From Caldithrix sp. (GTDB lineage: Bacteria; KSB1; UBA2214; DYKH01), in assembly GCA_020722685.1 (NCBI GenBank), contig DYKH01000064.1, forward strand, positions 1-30,183: a stretch of 30,183 bases of DNA, read 5' to 3'. Below the pieces are notes generated by a model, which was not told the DNA's origin, did no database searches, and was given only the letters and a program-made list of their open reading frames with translations. Within the stretch, counting starts at the first letter, position 1. Each line of letters opens with the position of its first letter. Below, in pieces: positions 7,492-17,251 of the stretch. Both the position numbers and the translations under genes were made by a program.

Positions 7492-9033
7492 ATGACTAAA
7501 GACATCATCATCAATGTGTCTATCGGTGAAACTCGCATTGCCATTCTGGAGGATCGCCGCTTGGTCGAATTGTATTTTGAACGACCGGAAAACGAGCGAA
7601 TGGTAGGGGACATTTATTACGGCAAGGTTGCCAAAGTCGCCAAAGGAATGAAAGCCGCGTTTGTTAACATTGGCATGAAGCAGGACGCTTTCCTGCATTT
7701 CTCCGACATTGGCGACAACATGCCGGAATTTAGCTCCATTTTGGACATTAATGGCGATCAGGAGGAAGAAGAGGAAGAAAGAAGACCAAGGCGCTGGAGC
7801 CGCTCCGAGCCGCAATTGAAACAAGGTCAGCCGATTCTGGTGCAGATCACCAAAGAACCGATTGCCAACAAAGGGGCGAGAGTCACCACCAATATCTCCC
7901 TGCCGGGGCGATTCCTGGTGCTGGTGCCGAATGATTCCCTGATTGGAGTTTCCCGCAAAATCACCAATCGCAAAGAAAAGCAACGGCTAAAGCATATTGG
8001 CAGAACCCTTCGCCCCGAGGGATTTGGCCTGGTTATCCGAACGGTCTCTGAAGGAAAAGACGAGGCTTCACTAAAAGCTGACCTGGACAATTTGGTGGAC
8101 ACCTGGGAGCAAGTCAAAAAGAAGATTTCCAAGAGCCATCCGCCGTGCATCGTCTACAAGGACGTGGGCATGCTTTCCAGCGTCATACGTGACTTGTTTA
8201 CGCCGGACATTAACCGGCTGGTGGTGGATTCCAAAAAGCTGCACAAGCAGATCGTCAAGTATTTGCGCGACGTGGCGCCGCAGTTGATCCAACGGGTAGA
8301 GTTGTACGAGAAGAAGGAACCGATCTTTGACGAATTCGGCATCGAAACGGAAATCAACAAAAGCTTGGCCAGAAAGGTTTGGCTCAAGAGCGGCGGCTAT
8401 ATCTTTTTCGACCATACGGAAGCTCTCACCGCCATTGACGTAAACAGCGGGCGGTTCTTGGGTCGCCGTGATCACGACACCAACAGCCTCAAGATCAATC
8501 TTGAAGCGGCGAAGGAAATTGCCCGGCAGCTTCGTCTGCGCGACATCGGCGGCATCATCATCATCGATTTTATCGACATGATCGAAGCCAAAAACCGGCG
8601 CCGCCTGGAGGAAGAGTTTACGCGCGAGCTTAGGCGCGACCGAGCCCAGGCCAATATTTTGCCCCTTTCCGAATTCGGCATCATTGAAATGACCCGCGAG
8701 CGCGTGCGTCCGGCTTTGCTTTTTTCCATCAGCGAGCCTTGTCCTGCATGCTTGGGCACCGGGCGAATCATCTCCAAGACGACGCTGGTGGCGCGCATCG
8801 AGCGATGGATCAAACGCTATCGCAGCGAAAAAGGCGACCGCACGGTGCAATTGGTGGTACACCCCGAGCTGGCAAAATTCATCTCTTCCGGCTATCGCAG
8901 CCGTCTTATCCGCATAAGCTGGAAGTATTGGACGCGCATCAAGCTGGTTCCCGATGAGAACATGAGCATGGACGACTTTAAGTTCCTGGACAAAGAGGGC
9001 GTTGAGGATTTGACCATGAAATTTATGCCTTGA
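7492..9033 (+). CDS. rng: Ribonuclease G/E family endoribonuclease
   Basis: From ATG 7492 the protein has 513 residues, the normal RNase G length, and an AGAGGG ribosome binding site precedes the start. An S1 RNA-binding domain occupies about residues 35-130, interrupted by a glutamate run followed by arginines at about 85-105. The catalytic metal-binding aspartates are D316 (in A-I-D-V-N-S-G-R) and D359 (in I-I-D-F-I-D-M). The zinc-link motif C-P-A-C-x-G-T-G starts at Cys 417. The family cuts single-stranded 5'-monophosphate RNA in rRNA and mRNA processing. The frame is open upstream to ATG 7300, which would add a basic, low-complexity N-terminal tail of 64 residues; this is less likely but possible. 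It sits between the radical SAM gene and rplU, a common arrangement. Confidence 0.92.
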   Translation: MTKDIIINVSIGETRIAILEDRRLVELYFERPENERMVGDIYYGKVAKVAKGMKAAFVNIGMKQDAFLHFSDIGDNMPEFSSILDINGDQEEEEEERRPRRWSRSEPQLKQGQPILVQITKEPIANKGARVTTNISLPGRFLVLVPNDSLIGVSRKITNRKEKQRLKHIGRTLRPEGFGLVIRTVSEGKDEASLKADLDNLVDTWEQVKKKISKSHPPCIVYKDVGMLSSVIRDLFTPDINRLVVDSKKLHKQIVKYLRDVAPQLIQRVELYEKKEPIFDEFGIETEINKSLARKVWLKSGGYIFFDHTEALTAIDVNSGRFLGRRDHDTNSLKINLEAAKEIARQLRLRDIGGIIIIDFIDMIEAKNRRRLEEEFTRELRRDRAQANILPLSEFGIIEMTRERVRPALLFSISEPCPACLGTGRIISKTTLVARIERWIKRYRSEKGDRTVQLVVHPELAKFISSGYRSRLIRISWKYWTRIKLVPDENMSMDDFKFLDKEGVEDLTMKFMP

Positions 9034-9108
9034 TTTTCTTTCAATGAATCACTATATTTGCGCCGCTTTTTCGAGAAAAAATACCTATTAGAGTGGAGAT
9101 AAATTTAA

Positions 9109-9420
9109 ATGTATGCAATCGTAGACATAGGCGGCCAGCAGTTCAAGGTAACTAAGAGCGAGGTCATCACCGCGCCGAAAATGGCGGGTGAAGTTGGCGC
9201 GCAGGTTGAATTCGATAAAGTTCTTTTCCTGTCCGGCGATGATGAAAGTAAGATCGGCGCTCCCTACATTGAAGGGGCGAAGGTGCAAGCCACTATTGTG
9301 GAACACAACAAGGCCAAGAAGGTAGTCATTTTCAAGAAAAAGCGTCGCAAAGGATATGAGGTTTTACGCGGCCACCGGCAGCAGCAAACCAAGGTCAAGA
9401 TTGATGAAATTGTGATGTAG
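9109..9420 (+). CDS. rplU: 50S ribosomal protein L21
   Basis: This 103-residue protein begins M-Y-A-I-V-D-I-G-G-Q-Q and contains K-K-R-R-K-G-Y near residue 70, followed by G-H-R-Q-Q, all diagnostic of bacterial L21, which binds 23S rRNA in the large subunit. A GGAGA ribosome binding site lies about nine bases before the ATG. The 75-base gap after RNase G holds a small palindrome at 9067-9080 (TTTTTC/GAAAAA) that might act in mRNA processing or as weak termination. rpmA follows after 36 bases. Confidence 0.97.
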   Translation: MYAIVDIGGQQFKVTKSEVITAPKMAGEVGAQVEFDKVLFLSGDDESKIGAPYIEGAKVQATIVEHNKAKKVVIFKKKRRKGYEVLRGHRQQQTKVKIDEIVM

Positions 9421-9456
9421 AGCTTGCTCTGCTTGAGAGATATTTGGAGGTAAGAA

Positions 9457-9708
9457 ATGGCACATAAAAAAGGTGTTGGCAGCTCGCGCAACGGGCGTGA
9501 TAGCAATCCCAAGATGCTGGGAGTGAAACGCTATAGCGGGCAGGTCGTCAAAGCCGGCAGCATCATTGTGCGCCAGCGTGGTACGCGTATTCATCCCGGA
9601 CAAAACGTGGGCATTGGCGGCGATGATACGTTGTTTGCTTTGATTGACGGTCAAGTCAATTTTGAAACCCGCGGCAAGAGCAAAAAGTTTGTCAATGTGA
9701 TTGCCTGA
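9457..9708 (+). CDS. rpmA: 50S ribosomal protein L27
   Basis: This 83-residue protein has the L27 pattern [16 protein letters not shown] near its start, then G-x-K-R-Y-x-G and I-V-R-Q-R-G-T. L27 reaches the peptidyl-transferase centre with its N-terminus. No Firmicutes-type N-terminal cleavage extension is present. GGAGG lies just before the ATG. A strong terminator follows 47 bases after the stop, closing the radical SAM - rng - rplU - rpmA unit. Confidence 0.98.
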   Translation: MAHKKGVGSSRNGRDSNPKMLGVKRYSGQVVKAGSIIVRQRGTRIHPGQNVGIGGDDTLFALIDGQVNFETRGKSKKFVNVIA

Positions 9709-9754
9709 GCTGATGAGCAGCTGACACAGCTTTGCTTGAGCTATTCTCGATTTG

Positions 9755-9788
9755 AAAGCGCGGTCCTCTAAGCGGCCGTGCTTTTTTT
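9755..9788 (+). terminator. Rho-independent terminator after rpmA
   Basis: AAAGCGCGG (9755-9763) pairs with CCGTGCTTT (9776-9784) with one G-T wobble, and the inner CC/GG can extend the stem past a bulged T. A run of seven T ends at 9788. It separates the ribosomal protein unit from the envelope operon. Confidence 0.85.
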
Positions 9789-9827
9789 ATGCCTGTACAA
9801 AAATTATGCCACTAACCTAAAATTGGC

Positions 9828-9856
9828 TTGACTCTTACGGGATGATGCGTTATATT
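9828..9856 (+). promoter_or_regulatory. Sigma70-type promoter of the gatC-kdsB-pyrG-kdsA operon
   Basis: TTGACT (9828-9833) and TATATT (9851-9856) are separated by exactly 17 bases. Each matches five of six consensus positions, the best promoter match in the window. It lies about 40 bases before gatC and directly after a terminator, so it most likely starts the long envelope operon. Confidence 0.75.
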
Positions 9857-9894
9857 AGTCACGTCGGCAAACGATAGAGAAGATAGGATTCCCA

Positions 9895-10182
9895 ATGTCC
9901 GTCACTTTGGATGAAGTTGAAAAGATCGCCAAGTTAGCCAAGCTGTCTTTTTCCGCAGAAGAGAAAGAAAGGTTCGTGCAGCAATTCAATCAAATTCTCC
10001 TTTATATGGAAAAGCTGAACGAGCTCGATACGGAAAACGTTCCTCCGACGACCCACGTGGTTGATTTGAAAAACGTCTTGCGCAAAGATGAAGTGATCCC
10101 TTGTCCGGCGCCGGAAGAGCTGTTGGCCAATGCCCCCAAACAAAAAGACGGCTATTTTAGTGTTCCGAAAGTCATAGGATAG
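9895..10182 (+). CDS. gatC: Asp-tRNA(Asn)/Glu-tRNA(Gln) amidotransferase subunit C
   Basis: This 95-residue protein matches GatC throughout: V-E-K-I-A-K-L-A-K-L near the start, a Q-F-N-Q-I-L segment, L-D-T-E-N-V-P-P-T-T-H, and the C-terminal region with L-R-x-D-E and a final F-x-V-P-K-V-I. GatC wraps GatA and GatB and stabilises the complex that amidates mischarged Glu-tRNA(Gln) or Asp-tRNA(Asn). gatA and gatB are not nearby, so it is an orphan subunit leading an envelope operon. kdsB starts four bases after its stop. Confidence 0.95.
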   Translation: MSVTLDEVEKIAKLAKLSFSAEEKERFVQQFNQILLYMEKLNELDTENVPPTTHVVDLKNVLRKDEVIPCPAPEELLANAPKQKDGYFSVPKVIG

Positions 10183-10186
10183 GTCG

Positions 10187-13431
<3,245 letters not shown>

Positions 13432-13509
13432 TAAACATGGTTGGCGCGGCTAATGCGCGACTCAAACAGTAGAAGTCAGAGATGAGCGTCAAGGAATTAG
13501 AAATTGCTA

Positions 13510-13518
13510 TTACTCAAT
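13510..13518 (+). repeat. Target-site duplication, left copy
   Basis: TTACTCAAT lies immediately before the left end of the MITE and is repeated exactly at its right end (13650-13658). Merging the two copies rebuilds the antitoxin frame, which proves the duplication arose on insertion. Confidence 0.9.
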
Positions 13519-13649
13519 CTGTAGATTGGCAAAATCGAAAATTTAAGCCGTAGGAGATGTCTCCAGACATCGAGCATTATTGCATATTGTGGTCGAACTC
13601 GGAGAGTTCTCCTACATATTGTGGTGAGAAAAAATTTGCCAAACTATAG
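13519..13649. mobile_element. 131-bp MITE (non-autonomous inverted-repeat element)
   Basis: The element starts C-T-G-T-A-G-A-T-T-G-G-C-A-A-A and its right end, read in reverse complement, is C-T-A-T-A-G-T-T-T-G-G-C-A-A-A: 13 of the first 15 bases match, giving terminal inverted repeats. It has no coding capacity. A perfect 9-base target duplication flanks it. Inside are two hairpins (13556-13571 and 13595-13609), an 8-base inverted repeat (13550-13557 with 13608-13615), and an 11-base direct repeat (13583-13593 and 13615-13625). Ends beginning CTG together with a 9-base duplication resemble IS4-family elements such as IS10 and IS50, so mobilisation by a related transposase elsewhere in the genome is likely. 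That family link is inference. Confidence 0.85.
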
Positions 13650-13658
13650 TTACTCAAT
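13650..13658 (+). repeat. Target-site duplication, right copy
   Basis: This is the second exact copy of TTACTCAAT, directly after the right inverted repeat of the MITE; it forms the codons that resume the antitoxin frame. Confidence 0.9.
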
Positions 13659-13815
13659 TATCAGCCAAAGAGTTGGCTCAATGGATGGCGTGGCTTGAAG
13701 AGTATCACGCGCAGAGATGGGACAAGCAAATCGAAGAAGACTTGGAAGCGGGTCGTTTGGACGCGCTGCTTGCGGAAGTGGATAGAGAATACGAAGCAGG
13801 GTCGAGCCAGCCGCT

Positions 13816-14205
13816 GTGAGGCATCGAACGCTACCCCGCTTTTGGCAGCATTACCGGCAACTGCCCAAAGAAGGGCAAGAGTTGGCAGATAAGAATTTTG
13901 CACTCCTCAAGTCCGATCCATACCACCCATCGTTGCATTTGAAGAGAGTTGGGAGAACCAAGCATTTGTGGTCGGTACGCGTGGGAGTACATTACCGAGC
14001 GCTGGGGATGGCAAAGCCAGACGGTATCCTGTGGTTTTGGATTGGCTCGCATGCGGAGTACACAAGTTGCTATCGTGACCCAACGTCGCCGCCTAATCCA
14101 GCGCTTGCAACCGGCAGTGCTTCGCTCCGCGCCGCGGCTGAAGCGCGGGCCGTTAGGCGGGTTACCCCAATCCATAACCGAAGTGAACAAGATATTGAGC
14201 AATGA
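13816..14205 (+). CDS. RelE-like toxin with frameshifted C-terminus
   Basis: The first ~85 residues match a RelE-superfamily toxin: R-F-W-x-x-Y-x-x-L-P near the start, L-A-D-K-N-F-A-L-L-K, H-P-S-L-H-L-K-R-V, W-S-V-R-V-G-V-H-Y-R-A-L and F-W-I-G-S-H-A-E-Y. Such toxins cleave mRNA on the ribosome. Homologues end a few residues after H-x-E-Y. Here, restoring one base after GAGTAC (about 14058-14061) would give E-Y-D-K-L-L-S and a stop at TGA 14076-14078. Without it, the frame adds about 45 residues, part of them encoded by the attC-like site, and ends at 14205. GTG 13816 overlaps the antitoxin stop. The core is intact, so activity is possible, but the tail is foreign and the cognate antitoxin is broken. 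Confidence 0.75.
   Translation: MRHRTLPRFWQHYRQLPKEGQELADKNFALLKSDPYHPSLHLKRVGRTKHLWSVRVGVHYRALGMAKPDGILWFWIGSHAEYTSCYRDPTSPPNPALATGSASLRAAAEARAVRRVTPIHNRSEQDIEQ
14091..14158 (+). other. Integron attC-like recombination site
   Basis: The 68-base segment starts with GCCTAAT (R''-like, one base off RYYYAAC) and ends with GTTAGGC (R'-like, matching GTTRRRY). Inside, GCGCTT (14101-14106) pairs with AAGCGC (14141-14146), then after an unpaired G at 14107 (a candidate extrahelical base) a further imperfect stem forms around an unpaired centre. Length, box orientation and imperfect symmetry all fit attC sites of gene cassettes. It lies about 12 bases after the ancestral toxin stop, where a cassette's attC is expected. 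No integrase gene and no second site were seen in the window. Confidence 0.6.
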
Positions 14206-14208
14206 ATA

Positions 14209-14445
14209 ATGACAGAATTTGAGATCCTTGATGAGATTAGAGACATTGAGACAATTGCACCAGGTCGGGGTATGTAAGTCCGGCGCTGACTGGTGCGTAC
14301 TTACGACAAAGGCCGTTGGCGAAAGATGAAGGGTATAGCGACTGTTCCGCTTGCGGATGGCAGCATTTGCGAAGCCGAGATACATTGGTTTGAAGCGCAT
14401 GGCATGGGACGAAAGGATTTCAAAATCAAGAGGACGATTCGATGA
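14209..14445 (+). pseudogene. Small conserved protein, two nonsense codons
   Basis: One frame from ATG 14209 to TGA 14443-14445 reads M-T-E-F-E-I-L-D-E-I, then E-T-I-A-P-G-R-G-M, a TAA (14275-14277), V-R-R, a TGA (14287-14289), then T-Y-D-K-G-R-W-R-K-M-K-G-I-A, A-E-I-H-W-F-E-A-H-G and K-D-F-K-I-K. Protein-like sequence on both sides of the stops in the same frame shows a gene of about 78 codons broken by two point changes. I recall similar small proteins with a W-R-K-x-K-G core and an H-W-(F/Y)-E-x-H-G motif, often near toxin genes, without a known function. It follows the toxin after 3 bases and its end overlaps the next ATG. Confidence 0.7.
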
Positions 14446-14669
14446 ACAGATTTATGCTTTGTATCAATAATACGAGCAATCCAGCCAGCCTCATCTTGGG
14501 CAAGGTTTACCGCCGGTTACCAGACCCTGAAGCAGAGGCACATAATATGCTCCGTATCGTGGATGAAGATAAATCAGAACCTGATGGCTACCTTTATTCA
14601 GCGTCCATGTTTGTGCCCATTGAGTTGCCAGAAGTAGCGGAGCGAGCATTAACAACAGCGGGTGGCTGA
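14442..14669 (+). CDS. Small conserved protein of unknown function (copy 2)
   Basis: This 75-residue paralogue of the protein at 4336-4560 shares F-x-x-C-I, A-S, K-V-Y, the L-R-I-V-D-E core, L-Y and (V/I)-E-L-P-E. A short acidic insertion lies after L-R-I-V-D-E. It starts with an ATGA overlap on the broken gene before it, showing that the two were once translationally coupled. It ends 35 bases before the exported CsgG-like protein. The predicted small beta fold is inference, and the function is unknown. Confidence 0.65.
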   Translation: MNRFMLCINNTSNPASLILGKVYRRLPDPEAEAHNMLRIVDEDKSEPDGYLYSASMFVPIELPEVAERALTTAGG

Positions 14670-14703
14670 GAGATCGAGACGTCGCCTATATTTTTTTTCG
14701 CCA

Positions 14704-15573
14704 ATGAATGCCAGAATAAAAACATTAATCCACGCTATGCAAGCGGCAGGGTTTCTGCTTTTAGCTAACCATTTAGCTTTTGGTCAGGCCACCCTCGCCA
14801 TCTCGGATTTCAAAAACAGTACCGGTACGTACCACAATGTCAGCTTGGAAAGCAGCCTGCCGGAAATGCTGAAAACCGAGCTGGTGCAACTGGGCGGCGT
14901 CATTGTGCTGGAACGCAGCAAGATCGAGGCAGTGCTCAAGGAGCAGGCGCTGGCCCAATCGGGCGTGCTCAATTCAGAGGAGGCGCAGCAAGTTGGACGC
15001 ATGCTGAATGCCGAGTTGGTCCTCACCGGAGAAATCACACGCCCTGGAAATCGATTGCGAATCGACGCTCACATTGTGCGCGTGGAGAGCGGTGAAGTGT
15101 TTGGCGAAAAGGTCACCGGACCGGACGAAGAGGCCATCGAGCCGATGGTACGGGCGCTGGCAAGGAACATCGTCTACAACCTCACGGGTCGGGTCTCCCG
15201 CGTCCAAGTGGTTCCGGTGCACAAGTATTACGGTCAATGGATCATGGCTGCCGGTGTCGGCGCGGGTATTGCGGCTGCTGTTCTACATTCCTCCTATAAG
15301 AGCAATTATGATGAATACCTGCGAGCCGACAGATTATCCGAATTTGACGATCCCTATAACAGGGCCAATCGCTCGTACAAAGCAAGAAACCTCTCCATTG
15401 TCGCAGCGGCGATCATGATTTCTTCTGGATTCGGACTATGGTTGGAGAGTAAAAGCGCGCATAATCAAATTTACGCCCAAGCGGAACTTGAGCAGAACAA
15501 ATCTCTGGCCATTCGACCTTTCTACCATGAAGCGAACAAAGGCTTCGGGCTCTGCTTGACGGTCAAATTATGA
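14704..15573 (+). CDS. Exported CsgG/LpoB/FlgO-like protein
   Basis: From ATG 14704 the 289-residue protein begins with a signal peptide (basic start, then A-A-G-F-L-L-L-A-N, cleavage near A-F-G-Q-A). Residues about 30-165 show the CsgG-like fold: I-S-D-F-x-N, a helix with L-x-x-M-L-K-T-E-L, V-L-E-R-S-K-I-E-A-V-L-K-E-Q, and G-R-M-L-N-A-E-L-V-L-T-G-E-I. Two hydrophobic segments follow near residues 180-195 and 235-250, an unusual C-terminal half. CsgG-like domains act at the outer membrane in secretion or as activators of cell wall enzymes. An upstream in-frame ATG (14662) would hide the signal peptide. Its end overlaps the next lipoprotein by four bases, indicating an operon. Confidence 0.75.
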   Translation: MNARIKTLIHAMQAAGFLLLANHLAFGQATLAISDFKNSTGTYHNVSLESSLPEMLKTELVQLGGVIVLERSKIEAVLKEQALAQSGVLNSEEAQQVGRMLNAELVLTGEITRPGNRLRIDAHIVRVESGEVFGEKVTGPDEEAIEPMVRALARNIVYNLTGRVSRVQVVPVHKYYGQWIMAAGVGAGIAAAVLHSSYKSNYDEYLRADRLSEFDDPYNRANRSYKARNLSIVAAAIMISSGFGLWLESKSAHNQIYAQAELEQNKSLAIRPFYHEANKGFGLCLTVKL

Positions 15574-16361
15574 AAACACGGAAGACAAAGGCGATCTCTT
15601 TTTCAGCATTGCTCATAGCTTTGTCAGCCTCGTCTTGGAGCTGTGGCGATTTGGATCGATCCAATCCACTGGACCCGAAGAATCCAATGGCCAAAAGATC
15701 GCGGACGGTGTTGGTCGAGGCGTTTGTCAATGCCCAAGGTGGAACCGTCATGCAAGCTGCTTTGGATGGATTGGCGAGATTAAGCAGAGACTTTGGCTCC
15801 GACGCTTTTATTTTGTTGGAACACCATGTTCAGAAGACGCCCGACACGGATGCCTTGGCCGTAGAAGCCAGCCTGACGCGCTATTATCATTTGGCGCGGC
15901 TCGCCTCCGAACAAGCGATCCCGGATGTCTTTTTCGACGGCTCAGTGGGACGCGTGCAGGGCGCTTCGGATGCGGAGATTGCGTATTTGCGCTATCGTGC
16001 TGAGCTCGAGGATCGTTTGGCCGTATCGGCCCAGGTCACCATCGAAGCCGAAGCTCATGTGGAAGGCGACAAAATGATCATCTCGGCTGATATTGCCAAA
16101 CTTGGAGCAGCCGAGGTGACCAACGCGGCGACCTCCATTGCCGTCGTCGGAGGTCTGCCAAACAGCAGCCAAATGGTCGTTAGAGAGATGCTTCCCGCTG
16201 AGACATTGGGCTCCTTGCATTCGGATATTATCCAATCCATCCGCAAGGAAGTGCCGGTGCAGGCGAGTTGGAATCCGTCCACCTTGGCCGCCGTCGTCAT
16301 CGTCGAGCGTGCCAACGATCAGCTCGTCTATCATTGCGCCTCCGTGCCGCTCACAAGATAG
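15570..16361 (+). CDS. Lipoprotein with thioredoxin/Omp28-like domain lacking the CxxC
   Basis: This 263-residue protein has a lipoprotein signal peptide with lipobox S-W-S-C (Cys near residue 25) followed by G-D-L-D-R-S-N-P-L-D-P, a start typical of FCB-group surface lipoproteins. The next part resembles an Omp28/thioredoxin-type domain: L-V-E-A-F-V-N-A-Q, a helix, a strand I-L-L-E-H-H, and I-P-D-V-F-F-D-G where the family has its cis-proline. The expected active-site cysteines are absent; G-G-T stands where C-x-x-C would be. It is therefore probably a binding or structural domain and not a redox enzyme. It is coupled to the CsgG-like gene (4-base overlap) and followed after 9 bases by another lipoprotein. 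Its function is unknown. Confidence 0.6.
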   Translation: MKTRKTKAISFSALLIALSASSWSCGDLDRSNPLDPKNPMAKRSRTVLVEAFVNAQGGTVMQAALDGLARLSRDFGSDAFILLEHHVQKTPDTDALAVEASLTRYYHLARLASEQAIPDVFFDGSVGRVQGASDAEIAYLRYRAELEDRLAVSAQVTIEAEAHVEGDKMIISADIAKLGAAEVTNAATSIAVVGGLPNSSQMVVREMLPAETLGSLHSDIIQSIRKEVPVQASWNPSTLAAVVIVERANDQLVYHCASVPLTR

Positions 16362-16370
16362 GGAAGAGAG

Positions 16371-17045
16371 ATGATGCTCCGCAGCAAAGAAATTCGAGGA
16401 GGCCCGCTTTTCGTTTTGCCCTTGATTTTTGGCCTTTTGACGATCAGTTGCGGGGTGGTGGAAAAGCTGGCCAATCGACCGCCGCAGATCAAGCAGGTGA
16501 TTGCCGACCGGTATGTTGTCATGGTCGGCGATACGGTTATCGTCTCGGTGCAGGCTTCCGACCCGGATAAGGACGAGCTTACTTTTAGCTGGAATGCCAG
16601 CGGTGGTCACTTTGTCGGTAGCCAAGGCGAACAGGTGCGTTGGATTGCGCCCAAGATCGAAGGCGTTTATGACGTGGAAGTGACCGTCCGCGACAAGAAC
16701 GGGGGCGAAGCGGTGGAGAAAGTCAGCATTAGCGTGATGTCGGAGAGCAGACCGTCGGTTCGGATTACGCAGCCCAAGGATGGAGAGTATATCACTGCGC
16801 TGGGCAGCGTTGAGGTTCAGGTGGATGCCTCGCCGGTCGCCTTCATTGACCGCGTGGAATTCTACGTTGATGGCAAGCTGCTATCCATCGATAAATTTCC
16901 GCCGTTTTCCGAGCCGTGGGCCGTCTCCGGCTTGTCCGGGCCCAAGAAGGTCAAAGCTGTGGCCTGGCGTGTCGGGGCTGGCTCGGTAAAAGGCGCCGAT
17001 TCAGTCACCGTCATCCTGCAAGGAGTCATTCCGATTCCCAAGTAA
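16371..17045 (+). CDS. Lipoprotein with PKD-like and Ig-like domains
   Basis: This 224-residue protein has a signal peptide ending in a lipobox (T-I-S-C near residue 27). Residues about 35-120 look like a PKD/cadherin-type beta sandwich: N-R-P-P-Q-I, V-x-V-G-D-T-V, A-S-D-P-D-K-D-E-L-T-F-S-W, and V-x-D-K-N-G-G. A second Ig-like domain follows, with P-S-V-R-I-T-Q-P-K-D-G and V-E-F-Y-V-D-G-K-L as in bacterial chitobiase/Ig modules. Such proteins act in adhesion or binding at the cell surface. Ribosome binding site GGGAAGAGAG precedes the start. It is the last of three exported genes; a 200-base gap with a promoter-like site follows. Confidence 0.7.
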   Translation: MMLRSKEIRGGPLFVLPLIFGLLTISCGVVEKLANRPPQIKQVIADRYVVMVGDTVIVSVQASDPDKDELTFSWNASGGHFVGSQGEQVRWIAPKIEGVYDVEVTVRDKNGGEAVEKVSISVMSESRPSVRITQPKDGEYITALGSVEVQVDASPVAFIDRVEFYVDGKLLSIDKFPPFSEPWAVSGLSGPKKVKAVAWRVGAGSVKGADSVTVILQGVIPIPK

Positions 17046-17182
17046 GGCGATTTGGTGACCTCATCCCTCAATCAGATGCAATGCACGCCCGGTGCAATCG
17101 TTGTTTCCGATTTTTGATTTGCGATCTTTGATTGCCGCATTGAGCTTGTGTAATGGCCATTGGACGCAATGGGACTTGTCAT

Positions 17183-17212
17183 TTGACCGAACGTTCAGAA
17201 GATGTGTGTTAT
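17183..17212 (+). promoter_or_regulatory. Putative sigma70-type promoter upstream of kdsD
   Basis: TTGACC (17183-17188) and TGTTAT (17207-17212) are separated by 18 bases, giving five and four of six consensus matches. It lies about 40 bases before kdsD in the only sizeable gap of this gene block. Confidence 0.4.
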
Positions 17213-17251
17213 CCGGAGTAGAACTGTTATAGGCGATCAAATCCGTTATTC

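Larger units (their letters stand above)
13482..13819 (+). pseudogene. Type II antitoxin split by a MITE
   Basis: The 5' part (13482-13518) reads M-S-V-K-E-L-E-I-A-I-T-Q. The 3' part (13658-13819) continues L-S-A-K-E-L-A-Q-W-M-A-W-L and contains W-D-K-Q-I-E-E-D-L-E-A-G-R-L-D-A-L, the core of a common small antitoxin paired with RelE-type toxins. Removing the 131-base insert and one copy of its 9-base target repeat restores a single frame of about 65 codons. With the insert, translation from 13482 stops at TAG 13551-13553. The stop of the 3' part overlaps the GTG start of the toxin by three bases (GTGA). The gene cannot make the full antitoxin as it stands. Confidence 0.85.

Noticed and set aside
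14275..14289. Stop-codon recoding (TAA/TGA/TAG read as sense) to explain interrupted small genes
   Set aside because: All three stop codons end conserved housekeeping genes here (for example TGA in rpmA and kdsA, TAG in korB and rplU, TAA in rpoN), and three different stops interrupt the small genes. Mutation is simpler.
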